The notes: generated by a model not told the origin, from the letters alone. DNA of 64,000 bases from Phoronis australis (GCA_002633005.1 NMRA01000075.1:361950-425949); one strand, 5' to 3'. Counted from the stretch's first letter, positions 14,101 to 24,505 are shown. A program made the numbers and translations.

Positions 14101-17100
14101 GTGTGTACCGCACGCTGGCTCTGATTCGATAGGCTAGTGGGCTTCCTACCGTGTGTTGCATTCACACTCTCTGCTTGTATGGCCCTCTTCACGCTACCAC
14201 GTGTATTTCACTGTTTATTTCGTTATGACTTTTTAAAACTGTCCTGGAGAATAGGTTCGTCATTGGTCTCTAGAGGCACTGTAGTATAAGATGATTACTT
14301 ACTTAGAGACGTGGTAGGTTGTTTGCAGACGTTTCGACCTGGTCCACCAGGTCTTTGTCAATGAATGAGGGATTTCCCGCTTTTCGCAGGTTAAGAACAT
14401 CAGAAACTAGGTAGACCAACAGCTGTTGCAACCAACAGATATTGGCGACTGGGCATTCCATCTCTGTTGCGTCATCCAGAATCCTATCCAAAGAACAACA
14501 CTGGTATGCACGCAAGCTAAAAGAGTAAATAAACATCAACATTCAGCGCCCCCCCCTTGAACCGGGACCGAGGCCTCTAATTACCTCTCATGTATTCAAA
14601 CATTCTTAAGCAGCGAAAGTAGAGAAATACCTCAGTCATTGACAAAGACCTGGTGGACCAGGTCGAAACGTCTGCAAACAACCTACCACGTCTCTAAGTA
14701 AGTGATCATCTTATACTACAATTTCTAAAACTGCTCTTAGGAGGCTTCGTGTTACAACTATTATGAAAACCTCTTGGTCTATTTACACCGACCTCTTGTC
14801 TGTTTACATTTTCACGGCATTTCGGTCGGTCTATTCTCCGGCCATCATCAGGTGTTCTTGCGTTCTTAGAAGAACGAGCACGGATATGTGGTTCACTCAT
14901 CATGTTTGATGTTTTGATTATATATTGTCCGAGGAACCACTACACCACGGACTCATCCATATATAATAAGAAAATCACACCATGGTGATTTTACTAGATA
15001 TGTGTTCATTCTACTCATTGCCTGATGATGTGACATGCAGTTACGAAATTTAACTAGTGTTTTCTTTTGTTTGTTTTTTGTTTGTTATGTCTCTCGGTAT
15101 TTTATTTCATACCTGCACACCTGAAAAAAGGAGACTGTTCCAAAATAACGAGCGTTCTAGTATCAAACTGGCTAACATAAAGTCTTGTCGTGTTTTTATG
15201 ATACATTGTAACAGGGGAAGTACTTTTCCCTGTGTGATTATATATTTTCACCTTTGCTGGTGCTCTGCACTGGATAACAGCATTGTTCAGATTTTCCAGT
15301 TTTTCAATGAGAAATGCTTGCAGGCGCAGTTGTACTCTGATCCCGTTTTGCTCACTGCCGTCACATGTCCTGGCTTTCCATGGCCAGTCAGGGGACTTTG
15401 GAATCCGCCACCGTATGAAAGCCCACTGATTCACTGCATAACTTTATGTTTCCAATTGTTGGTTGACAATTAATTTTCATCGACGGTACAGTTGGGCCTG
15501 ATGCCAATCAACTTATTCTGCCCACGGCCATCATGTAGTGAGTTCGCGCCTTAGTTTGGGAACATTGTGTCAGTAATGTCCTCGTTTTCTCATATTGCAC
15601 TTTACCGGCTTGCGTGCACTAGCACTCACTGACATATAAATAGTTACAGGCGTCACCTGTTTCCGTTCTATTACGGCTTTTCTGGGGGTGTTGTGGCTTC
15701 TCTAGGGTTGTTGTGAGTGTTGGAGTTGTTGTGGCTTTTGTGAGGTTGTGAATTCCTGATGGTGTGGGGAGTTTGTTTGGGGGTTGTGGTAAGTGTGGGG
15801 TGTTGTGAAGTTTGAAGTTTGTTTTGGTATATGTGGGGTGTTAAAGTATTTGCAGGGTGTCGTGCTACTTATATACGCTTTCATATTTAACCCTGTGTTA
15901 ACATTTACAACTGCCCATGTATCTACATTTTCAGAACTCGGTGCAGCTACTATTGTCAAAGTGCTTCCAAGTGAGACAAAAATTGACGTCAGTTGGACTG
16001 CAGCAGCTGGAGACAAAGACAGCTACGATGTGTCTTGCGGCAATCATAACTTCAATGCGGATAAGACTGCTACCAAGAAACGTTGTACTGGCTTGACTCC
16101 TGGAACTGACTACGTCGTTACTGTAAGAACAGTCAAGGCAGGATGGGCTGACGCAGTTTCAGCATCGACGACAGTTCAGACGATATGTGAGTATTGTTAA
16201 TGTTCTTGTCTATAGGCGCCAAGTGCTCTGCGTAACATTACGCAATTTACTGGAAAGCACTTAATACACATGCATGCTCAGTTGAATCAAAACATTGAAG
16301 TTTCTCTAATTATCTGAGTATTCATTCTTCCTAACAAATGACTTCAGCGCAAAAATAATAATTCTTTTCGTCAGTGCGAAACCCTTTATACACACCAACG
16401 CTTGGCCTTCCAACAAACTTTGCATATATGAGAATTTTCTCACCTCCGGCAAACTTGGGTTCTGGTGAACATTAGTCTCAAACTTGTAATAAAATGTCTG
16501 CCATTCTTTGAGGTTATCGCTGAACGTCGGTATCTATAACTTTGGTAACGCAACTTTATCTAAATTGTCACCTGTTGACCTCGACATGCTGTGTTCACTG
16601 TGGGCGTTGCCATTTTGACCTTGAACCAGATTCAGACACTGTATGGCTTCCAGCTTACATTGGAAAGTAACTTTTCGATAAGCCCCCAGCAAATCCATTT
16701 CGACCTCAAAATGTTCTTCATCGACATGTTCGATATATTTCTCCACACATTCGTCATAATTTAGCAGTCTTTTATCAAATTCACAAAAAATTTCAAGATT
16801 GATTTCACCTACAGGGACCTAGGACACAATTCAACGAGGTTGATTACTGGCTCGAGTAAGCCAGCACTTGCTTACCCTTTACAAATGTCCATTTCCCGGA
16901 TTCTGGCACCAATGTGGCGGACCAAAGTTGCAAACCATAACCAGAAGTTCTTGACACATCTAATGCTTTATTCATAAGTAAAATATTATATAGGTGCTCA
17001 GGTATGTGTTTGCATACCTGAATAGATGAGTTCAAACACAATGCTCAGGCTAAGTTACACAGATAAAGGAAGAGTGGTCTTGAACAGTGGAACGATACTC

Positions 17101-19886
17101 TGGAAAGAGTGCAGTCATTTACACCAAGAAGGAGAAGACGTAGAAGAATTTTTGTGATGCAAAGGATAGCTAGACGAGGACTGAAGATATTGGTCCGTTT
17201 GTGTCTGTTACCTGTAGGTCTGGACTCTGATGGAACCTCTTTCAAAACGTGTACATATAAATCCAAGAAAGTCACGATTCTGTCCGTAGTCACCAGTATT
17301 GATAACGGTATTGAATTTACTATGGAGCTATTTCTTGGCAATGGTTAAAATTAATGTCACGATCTAGAGGAAACTGACTCGCACGGGTCAAATTTTCGTC
17401 TAACCAAGCCCTGCAGCACACGTTCTTTTTTCATTTTTGTGTGGATAAACTTCAACGTTATGTCACGGTCCTTTACAAAAATTAGGGAAAATCCATCCGA
17501 GCTCACGGCCCGAATCACTTCGTTCTACTTGATCTATGTTCAGATTGAGTCAAGCTTGTGGAAACTGGTTCGAGGGGGTTGTGGGAGGTGGGTTGTGGGT
17601 CGAGGGAGTTGTGGGTCCATTGGGTGTGGGTCGAGAGGGCTTGTAGGTCGAGATGCAGTGTGAGTCGAGAGGGCTTGTGGGTCGAAAGGGGTTGTGGGTC
17701 GAGAGGGGTTGTGGGTCGACAGGGGTCGTGGGGTGTAAGATTCGAGTGTGTCATGCAGCCAAGTCTGTTACCTTTTTACAACATTCATGCACCGGATTTT
17801 GACAACGTTACCCAAGCTTCGAAATTCGTCTTGTTGGTAATTAGTCATTGCACTGTTAGCCCTGTATCCTGGATGTGTCTAAACATTTACGGCACTCATT
17901 CAGATTGGTTAAACAATCTCTCCTTTTGGCACACGACGAAGTACGTACGTAGGTGAGAAGACAATTCATTCTGTCATTCATTAAAAGGTGGTGCACGATA
18001 AATAAAACACATTTTTTAGAATATTAGAGAGTAAACTTTGGACGAAAAAGATTTTTAAAGTACTTTCTGTAGAAACTTCAACGAATGCGCCCGTACATGT
18101 AACTCGTGGTCACGATCTGAAGCAATCATGCCAGAGCTAGAGGTCCAGTCTTCTCAAATCAAATCCAAGATACTTTTTGACATTTTCTATTCTACTTTAT
18201 TGCGAACTCAGGGAATGTTTTTATTATACTGTAATTAAGTATATTTTGCTTTACCTTGATGTTTGTAAAGCCCTATTATTTCGCTTTCGAGTACAGCGAT
18301 TAGCCCTGACATTTGGTCTCTTTTCACTCTAGAGCAATGAATGCTTAAAAAACCAGCTCAACTTTAATACAAAGGCTAATGACATTCAGATGCCAAAAGC
18401 TGAATTTTGTATACGTTTGCAGATGTCCATACAGTGTTTATATTTTAAAGTAAGCTATGGGCCGTTGATTCGTATGCTCAATAAAATTAAACTTCAATCA
18501 ACTCGTCACGCGCGAGCCATGAAAGTGCAGTGCAGACGTAGAGCACAACGCACGTTATTATCGGCTTACAGGAATCCGACTGCGAATGACCAGCGCTAGG
18601 TAACGTTAGTCCAATGGTAATATTAGTGAAGCAAAATATCAGTTCGTCATAAGCATATGAAGTGATACATTTCAACGTATCACATGCATAAATTCTCAGA
18701 ATTGTGGAAAACCATTGAAAGTTATGGAGTTACTGAAAATTTAGACTCATCATTTCCCTTTTTCAGCCAACGGGCCAACGACAATTTCATAGCAAATTTT
18801 GTTACCCTATGTACAAAAAATGGGCCACATCATGTTGAAACTTTAAAACTACATTGTAGCATTACTTATGGTATCAAGGTAACAATACCCGTAGGTGACG
18901 AATCGCTTCTTGCAGGATTTGGAGCCAAGTGACACAGCCCATTTTTATTTACATGTTCAAGTACTGTGAAGCCCGTCAGTTGCAATTTCAGTTTTTGCTG
19001 TGTCTACTCTATGTTCTACCAAGCTCCTCGATGCATTTCCAAAATTGTGTGAAGCGATCTTGTTACGGAGAGCACGGTTGCCAATTATTTTCTCATAATT
19101 ACGACTATTATGAGCTCACCAAATTGTAATCCCAGCTTTGTTTGCGCCAGCCACACTATCTAACAAATTCTTGAGCACATCTCTTTTTTAGTGTCCCACA
19201 AATGGGACGCTGGGCAGAAATGGGTTAAGAGCATGTTGGGGAGAGAACAGTTGTCGACGGTTTTCCGGACATATCCAATTGCTTTGGCGATCTCTCTTCT
19301 TACTTATGTTTTTTTTTCAATCTTCAACTGTATCACGTGTTGCGTCTACTTGTTTATCATCACAGTTTGTGCATGGATATATATAAGATTTGGCAACTTG
19401 GTCCTGTGGAGGACTGAACGACGATCGCTTGATTTTCCGTTGCTTAGTTGAATGATGTGCGTCCTCGGGGTAATTTGTTTTTGTACAACCCCGTCTCTAC
19501 TAATGTAACCATGTAAAATATTTATGTAGCTTACATTCAGGTTGTATGTTTTCATTAGGGATGTAAAACCTGTCGATGTTGTGAAAATGTGTATAGCGCT
19601 GTACATATCCCGTTGCGGCAGTTGATGTATTTGTCTTCCATTTTTCTCTGCAAAAATGCTGAATTGTCTTTGTGAAGTTTTGCTCCTTACAAATGTGACG
19701 TACCTGTAAATTTCAGCAAAGTGACACCAGTGACGTGCTTTATTGTGGAAACTCCGATTCTTTGACTTCATCTTTGCCATAGACCAAGCTGATTGGTAGA
19801 ATGCCACGAAATTCACTTTTAGATGACTTTGTTTTGTGTCCTCACTTGGAGACTATTTCAAGTATAATAGTATTGTTTTCGTAATC

Positions 19887-19977
<91 letters not shown>

Positions 19978-20396
19978 GTGTATATATATATATATATATA
20001 TAATCCGAGTAGTCATCCTTAAGGTTAATATCTATGCTGTACATGTACGTAATGTACACACTGAGAGCATAGCAACGCTCAATATTGGCTGAAATTCTTC
20101 GTTAATCCTTCGTATTTTCACATTTTTGTCCATCTCAGCCGGTCGTGCACCAGGTGGCGCTACAATTACCAGTGTCGTTGGAGGTGAGAGAACAATTGAC
20201 GTTACTTGGACTGCAGCGGCTGGACCTAAAGACAGGTACAAAATTTCATGCGGCATGTATTTTTTCATTGCTGACAAAGTTGCTACCAGCGGACGTTGTA
20301 ATGAATTGACTCCTGGAACTGAGTACGTCGTCACCATAAGAACAATCAAGGCAGGATGGCCTGACGCAGTTTCAACATCGAGGACAGCTAAAACGA
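1856..20396 (+). CDS. FN3-repeat gene (partial; six FN3 exons seen)
   Basis: Six exons, each coding for one complete fibronectin type III domain, lie in order on the + strand. Each is bounded by a pyrimidine-rich AG acceptor and a GTGAGT donor (GTGAGTT in the second), and all are phase 1-1, so any number can be joined or skipped without a frame change. FN3 domains are extracellular beta-sandwich adhesion or ligand-binding modules. Arrays with one exon per domain occur in receptor tyrosine phosphatases, tenascins and similar proteins. I see no signal peptide, transmembrane segment or enzyme domain, so both gene ends are probably outside the window or in unrecognised exons. Exons 1-2, 3-4 and 5-6 look like copies of a two-exon unit. 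All six domains share a cysteine pair that is atypical for FN3. The parent family cannot be named from this piece. Confidence 0.85.
2540..2715 (+). repeat. Short dispersed repeats of ACCCATTTGGTAC
   Basis: About five near-copies of ACCCATTTGGTAC or ACCCACTTGGTAC lie within 150 bp at irregular spacing, in the intron between FN3 exons 1 and 2. ORFs on both strands arise from the repeats and do not look like protein. The function is unknown. Confidence 0.6.
3579..3827 (+). CDS. FN3 domain exon 2
   Basis: An 83-codon phase 1-1 exon after CTTTCCAG, ending at GTGAGTT. It contains EVIWTA (strand-B Trp), [15 protein letters not shown] and [11 protein letters not shown], then the common end KTAKTS across the donor. 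The C-x15-C spacing is that of exons 3-6. It shares SITVTTV with exon 1, which suggests the two diverged as neighbours. The intron downstream is homologous to the introns after exons 4 and 6. Confidence 0.92.
3828..6175 (+). other. Intron after FN3 exon 2, paralogous to introns after exons 4 and 6
   Basis: The stretch 4600-4850 can be aligned by eye with 11060-11240 and 21880-22060, and 5680-5790 with 20940-21030. No coding exon is seen. One GC-rich MITE (5504-5657) sits inside. Confidence 0.7.
5504..5657 (+). mobile_element. GC-rich MITE with 10-bp terminal inverted repeats (copy a)
   Basis: The 154-bp segment starts with CATGGGCGGC and ends with its exact reverse complement. Inside are two tandem half-units, each with CACTTTTTTCAGTGCT. 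The paralogous intron near 20860-20900 runs straight through the same point without it, giving a natural empty site. Related sequences occur at about 25214-25303 and, inverted, at 39695-39765. There is no coding capacity, so it is a non-autonomous DNA element; the superfamily is not determined. Confidence 0.8.
6176..6424 (+). CDS. FN3 domain exon 3
   Basis: An 83-codon phase 1-1 exon after CTTTCCAG, donor GTGAGTG. Motifs are [29 protein letters not shown] and [10 protein letters not shown]. It is closest to exon 5: both have KDSY, KRC and GWADAVS. That fits exons 3 and 5 being the first members of duplicated two-exon units. Confidence 0.94.
8824..9370 (+). mobile_element. 3' end of a non-LTR retrotransposon (CR1/L2-like)
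   Basis: The frame from about 8824 to 8995 reads [12 protein letters not shown], then [20 protein letters not shown], then [14 protein letters not shown] and a stop. The (F)xYxGPxLWNSLPxx signature is the C-terminal tail of reverse transcriptases of CR1/L2-type LINEs. An AT-rich 3' UTR follows and ends in a tandem TAAA tail at about 9340-9368. Only the 5'-truncated end is present, as is usual for LINEs. The clade assignment is from memory of the tail motif. Confidence 0.8.
9490..9575 (+). repeat. G-rich minisatellite-like tract
   Basis: Irregular repeats of GTCGTGG/GTTGTGA/GTGGGGT. It is related in sequence to the tracts at 17570-17740 and 15670-15860 and, on the other strand, to the ACAACAC tracts at 13460-13660 and 24060-24300. 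It looks like a motif that spread with the intron duplications. Confidence 0.6.
9988..10245 (+). CDS. FN3 domain exon 4
   Basis: An 86-codon phase 1-1 exon after TTGCCAG, donor GTGAGTG. It has [29 protein letters not shown] and [13 protein letters not shown]. Three extra N-terminal codons precede the KLAAATI segment. It pairs with exon 6: both have PKDRYK, TIKAG and AVSTS plus TAKTS. Both flanking introns are also alignable with those of exon 6. Confidence 0.94.
12589..13090 (+). mobile_element. 5'-truncated LINE insertion with intact flanks
   Basis: One frame near 12760-12850 reads [20 protein letters not shown], then [12 protein letters not shown] and a stop. This is the CxCG...H....C tail seen at the end of many LINE ORF2 proteins. 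An AT-rich 3' UTR follows, with AATAAA and a short A-rich end. The segment is flanked by near-identical AACTCTAG and AACTGTAG, a plausible target-site duplication. The paralogous introns at about 23470 and 23710 continue through this point without the insertion. Confidence 0.8.
13460..13660 (+). repeat. ACAACAC-rich degenerate minisatellite
   Basis: Irregular CACAACACYCCACAAA-type repeats with no coding appearance. The homologous tract in the duplicated intron is at 24060-24300. Confidence 0.65.
14280..14720. mobile_element. TIR element with 85-bp arms
   Basis: The left arm (14280-14364) and right arm (14637-14720) are reverse complements with only one or two differences. Each arm contains GACCTGGTCCACCAGGTC, which is itself a palindromic stem. 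The 270-bp core has a minus-strand ORF (14303-14542) that spans an arm and resembles no protein I know. It is best read as a non-autonomous fold-back element, or as two inverted copies of a larger repeat's end. Confidence 0.8.
15670..15860 (+). repeat. GTTGTGG-rich minisatellite upstream of FN3 exon 5
   Basis: Irregular repeats of GTTGTGGCTT, GTTGTGAGTG and GTGTGGGGTG. It is the reverse-complement type of the ACAACAC tracts elsewhere in this gene's introns. It ends about 75 bp before the FN3 acceptor. Confidence 0.65.
15935..16186 (+). CDS. FN3 domain exon 5
   Basis: An 84-codon phase 1-1 exon after a TTTTCAG acceptor, donor GTGAGTA. It has [29 protein letters not shown] and [11 protein letters not shown]. 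Its last split codon starts with T instead of the A used by the other exons, so the junction with exon 6 encodes Ser instead of Lys. It is closest to exon 3. The short upstream segment is a GTTGTGG-rich minisatellite. Confidence 0.94.
17570..17740 (+). repeat. GTTGTGGGTCGAGAGGG minisatellite
   Basis: About ten imperfect tandem units of roughly 17 bp based on GTTGTGGGTCGAGAGGG. Gly/Arg/Cys-rich or Pro/Thr/His-rich ORFs on the two strands are products of the repeat. It lies in an FN3-gene intron. Confidence 0.8.
19890..20002. repeat. AT dinucleotide microsatellite
   Basis: Alternating T and A for about 113 bp, interrupted twice by TATGTATATATGTG, about 140 bp upstream of the FN3 exon 6 acceptor. 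It is self-complementary and likely polymorphic. Confidence 0.95.
20139..20396 (+). CDS. FN3 domain exon 6
   Basis: An 86-codon phase 1-1 exon after CATCTCAG, donor GTGAGTG. It has [30 protein letters not shown] and [13 protein letters not shown]. It is the sister of exon 4, with an unusual N-terminal GRAPGG in place of ELAA. It is the last FN3 domain I can find; no FN3-like translation appears on either strand after it. The gene may continue with exons of another type that I cannot recognise. Confidence 0.93.
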
Positions 20397-23300
20397 GTGA
20401 GTGTTTGTTGGAATATGTCTCTTTCAGTAAGCACCTTTACTACGCTCAATACTGTTGAGACACCGGCTTAATGAAATAGAAACATTACAATTCTCCCAAT
20501 GATCCGATTTTTGACCAGCAATAACTTCTGCGCCAATAGAGAGGTTTCAAATGTGACGTGAACGTGGTCGACCAGGCATATATCCGAAATCATCAAAGTT
20601 ACCATATGGAAGTTGAACCGAAGAGCTGCAAATGGATCTGGCAACTTAGTTGTTTAAGGATATGCTATAACCAATTTATTGTTGCAAACATATACAAAAC
20701 ACATGAGAACGGTTAACCATGTGGAAGTTGGAATGCAAAATCCCAGTACCCTGATCTGGAACAGCGTTCTAAAATGGACACCCATACCCACTGGTGCACA
20801 TTTCTCTTGAACGTGCTACGATTGCTGTTTTTACCCAAGCGGTCATGGTCTAAGCTGATTTCGTCACTCCTGGCAATGGCATTTGTCCTCGATGATTTTA
20901 CGTCATTGCTACAAGGAAAAATACCAACGATTAAGTAACTTAAAATCAGTTATAGAAGTGAAAACTGTTTGTATGGCGACAATCTATAACCGAGGTCAGA
21001 GGAATAGGAGGCACATTTGTGTAATGCTTGATTGTTGCCCAGTAAAGCTGGGTCTCCCAATCGGGAGTCCGGAGCTCAAAGCAAGGCAATGGTGAGGCAT
21101 TTGCTCCAAAATAGCCTGCTTAGTGTGTTAAAAACAAAGATTTTTCTTCCATTCTTGCCAAATAGTAAGGTTTCAACTTTCTTTGAAAGCACGTCATGAA
21201 GTTGTTACTCTGTTGTGTGAAAATTGCATGAATTGTGTCTCTACTGAAGAAATTAGGGATCGATTTAGCGACTCGCAAATGTGACCTCAGACTTCCACTT
21301 GCAAGATGAGAAATGTCCCAAGTCGCCTCCAGGCCTACATTCAAGAACTGCACTCAAGATGTAAAGTGACAGTATTACGAATCGTTCAGTAAAAACATGT
21401 AGGGCCTTTCCAGGACTCGTTCACAGACAGCATATGCCAATGGTGAGCTTTTTGTTTGTAAGGAAGTGATTCTGTACGGATATCGGTACCGAGGGCAAAG
21501 TTAGCCTTACCTAGCACGATGTACCGTAATTGTGGTGGGAGCTATCTATACTGGGCTCCGCTAATCGTCCGCCTTCGCACAGGCTCCCTATTTTTGGCTT
21601 TCCTGCCCGAATGTGACCCAAAGTCAAAGCCCCTATGATAGTACATTTACGGTCAGTCTTGCCCAAGTGCAGCAAAACTGAAGGTCCCTTATTTTACAAC
21701 TATGTATGCTGTGCATAGCATCTTGATTGCAATTTTAGTGGTTTCAGTTGGAAATATCCATGCATGATGTCAACCAAAACTCTATTAGGGCCTTCTGGAG
21801 TCATCAGGTCTTGGGACCCGTACTTTATAAATGATAGTGTGCTTAGAAATCCTGTGCCAATGTCTAGTTCCAAGAAATTCATATTTTGAAACGTGTAATA
21901 ATGAACTCGTTATAAGGAATTTCGTGTTTTCCTCCTGAAAAATAAAAAACAACCTTCTAGAGGGTAGTATTCGGTGGTGCCATTTTGTAATCAAGTCACT
22001 AAACAGTCTTTCAACCAATGACAACCGTGCAATTATTGCAATGAATTTATTGATTGGGATCTTTTTCATTGTTCTCGCTTATAGCTGGTGGAGCTTCTTC
22101 ACTTACAAACGTTCATTCATCCGTCTCGTGGTGGGGGATTGTCTTTGTACCCTCTTGTGGCGGTCAATTTATTCAGCAGCTCACATGATAGTACCAAGTA
22201 CAGACAAAATACGGTTTCTCAGTCATGACGGCTGTCTTTGCTAACATCAATTATCAGTAGTAAAAGTTATAAGGGTTGTAAAATGTTTAATGGCTCACGC
22301 AGCTTTCTAACTTTTCTGTCGACTTGATTTAGGTATCGGTCACATTGAAAAACCCTTCACGTGCCCAGAATTATACGGTGACATTTCGGCCTACCTCAAA
22401 ATACATCTTCTCCCCCTTCGTTTGGTCATTGGCCCATTTATGTTGCACACTCATCAGAATTAACAAGGAAAATATTGGGACGTTAAACAAACGATTTACA
22501 TATTGTAAAATTCACGTTTCTTGTCCAGTTTTTAAAATTCAAAAGCTAATCGCGTGAGCTTTTCACAAAGTAGTCAAGTATGCTACCTGTATATGGAAAA
22601 TTTCATACAAAAATATTGTCGCACCCAATGTGTTAATGATGGGTCTCATTATCTAGAGAATGATAACCTCAGCAGCTCGAGGTGATTTAAGTTAGCATAA
22701 CAGCATGGTGCCTTTAATCTTAAGCAGCAACTTCTGAGGTGTGGAAACCATATCTCGACCGGTTAGGGTGTTAACGTAGGATTCTTTGCATGCTTAAGAT
22801 TAATTTTGTTTCCGCCTAGCCGTCTGAAGCGGCCTCCCGCATTGTATGCTTTTTGACAATATCAACCTCGCCAATAATGGTGAAGAAAAAATAAAAATCA
22901 GTAAAGAAATCACGTGCATCAGCACATCTGGGTCTTTTGTACTGAGGTTGAGGACACCTTTGCATTGTTATGATATAATTTTCTCGCTCAAAGAAACAAC
23001 CTATATTGCAACAAAAACTACAATCATACATTTACATGCACTGATGTATTCTCCAACTATAATTCTGTTTTTGCATTATCATTTATAATCATCGCTGTAC
23101 AATATACTAATACTAATTACATATAAATTCTAAGTAATCATGAAAATTAAGTGATCCTTTAAACTAGGAGTAAAACTAATCCAGAAGAGAAATAATGCTA
23201 GCCGATATGCTACGATTGCCGGCCCGGCTGCGTAAAACATATGGTTTTTTCACGCAGTTCCTTGACTTTACAACTTAATTCTTTACAATGAAGAGACTCC

Positions 23301-24505
23301 GTTAACCTGCTTCTATGCAAAAGGACTATTTTCTCCTTTGCCCGAAAAACTCGAGACCGAATGGGTTTGATGCCTAGTTTAGTCATAACCCTTCCGCAGC
23401 CACTAACGCGAAGTGTCATCTGCATCCAATATCGTCAAAAGTCCCCATTTCAAAATGAAAGTTGAACTTAAGACCTGCAAACTAGACAGTAAATATAGTT
23501 GTGCAGGTAATCTGCTAACTGACAAAACAGTGTGCCACATCACTCCACAAGAACCACATCATCCTATACTTTTCTCAACACCCTACAAACTTCTCAATGA
23601 CCACAACACTCTAAAACGCTCTACAACATTCTACACAATCGCCACGAACTCGAATTCTCATCTGCATCCCAAATAGTCAAATGTCCCCGTTTCAAAATGG
23701 GAGTTGAACTGTAGACCTGCAAACCAGACAGGAATTGTAGTTGTGCAGGTTATTGCGAGAAGCATTTAATTGCTGCAACCATATGGAAAACATAAGAGAA
23801 CGGTTAACCTGTAAAAGTTGTAATGCAAAATCCTGGTACCGTGATCAGGAACAGCTTTCTAAAGTATGCTCGAATACTGGGATGATAACCCATATCTATT
23901 CACGTCTCTAAACTGACGTGGATTTTAAATTAATTACTTCAAACTGCAGCGTGATTCCAATATGAAAAACAGCAAAAATCGTGACCACCGTTCTGAACTA
24001 TTTCTGGATTACGATCGCGTATCTTTTTTGCTCAATAGTATTCTTAACACAAAGCTAAACTGCTAACTGACAAAACAGTGTGCCACAACACTCCACAAAC
24101 ACCACAACACCCTAAAAACTTCACAACACCCTAAAAACTTCACAACACCCTAAAAACTTCACAACACCCTAAAAACTTCACAACACCCTACAAACTTCTC
24201 AATGACCACAACACTCTAAAACGCTCTACAACATTCTCCGCTATCGCCACAACACAGCACGTTCCCCAGATTCTGTCATCACCACCCCTACACAATTACA
24301 ACACTACGAAATCCACAACACAACGGAAACAGATGTCTCTGACGTTATTTTCCTTTTCAATAGGTGTCATTACGTGAATCACTTGAGAGATACGCACGTG
24401 GACGTGACGTAGGAATAATTATACCACAATATTAGCCTCGAATGGCAGATACAACCTGTAATAACCCATAAAGTTATCTCACTAGTGAAATAACATTTCG
24501 GCTGG
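20397..24505. other. Region after the last FN3 exon, paralogous to 10.25-13.7 kb
   Basis: No exon is supported. It aligns with the intron after exon 4 in the same order. One piece of about 90 bp appears twice inside it (about 23413-23500 and 23655-23745), a local duplication. The stretch 21150-21540 also aligns with 3960-4420 after exon 2. Confidence 0.65.
24104..24198 (+). repeat. 19-bp tandem repeat, five units
   Basis: Four identical units of ACAACACCCTAAAAACTTC and a fifth with one change, inside the longer ACAACAC-rich tract (24060-24300). The near-identity of the units points to recent expansion. Confidence 0.92.

Larger units (their letters stand above)
10246..15934 (+). other. Long intron between FN3 exons 4 and 5
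   Basis: The first 3.4 kb (10.25-13.7 kb) aligns discontinuously with 20.4-24.35 kb; for example, a segment containing TTCCGCCTAGCCGTCTGAAG lies at both 12080 and 22810. The remainder carries a LINE fragment, a TIR element and stem-loop sequences. No exon is supported. Confidence 0.7.
16187..20138 (+). other. Intron between FN3 exons 5 and 6
   Basis: Similar in size to the intron between exons 3 and 4 (about 4.0 against 3.6 kb), and alignable with it at 18.15 and 19.73 kb. It contains a 17-bp-type minisatellite at 17570-17740 and an AT microsatellite. A 156-codon minus ORF at 19346-19816 overlaps the conserved intron block and is taken as chance. Confidence 0.65.

Noticed and set aside
15057-15473. 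138-codon + ORF with hydrophobic start and a 110-codon antisense ORF
   Set aside because: Intronic between FN3 exons 4 and 5, in a region rich in repeats. No splice-compatible phase (1-1 needed) and no recognisable domain.
17439-17956. Gly/Arg/Trp-rich and Pro/Thr/His-rich ORFs on both strands
   Set aside because: They arise from the 17-bp GTTGTGGGTCGAGAGGG minisatellite.
19346-19816. 156-codon ORF on the minus strand
   Set aside because: It overlaps an intron block conserved with 9710-9850, where the frame is not kept. It has no splice signals and no domain-like composition.
19853-20059. Minus ORF of alternating Tyr-Ile
   Set aside because: It is the translation of the AT dinucleotide microsatellite.
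22041-22244. ORF with a membrane-helix-like start as a possible transmembrane exon of the FN3 gene
   Set aside because: The paralogous introns at 4790-4860 and 11200-11280 cover the same sequence without an open frame, so this is intronic.
13650-24350. CRISPR-like array from spaced ACAACAC repeats
   Set aside because: Repeats are irregular or directly tandem without unique spacers, and the DNA is eukaryotic.
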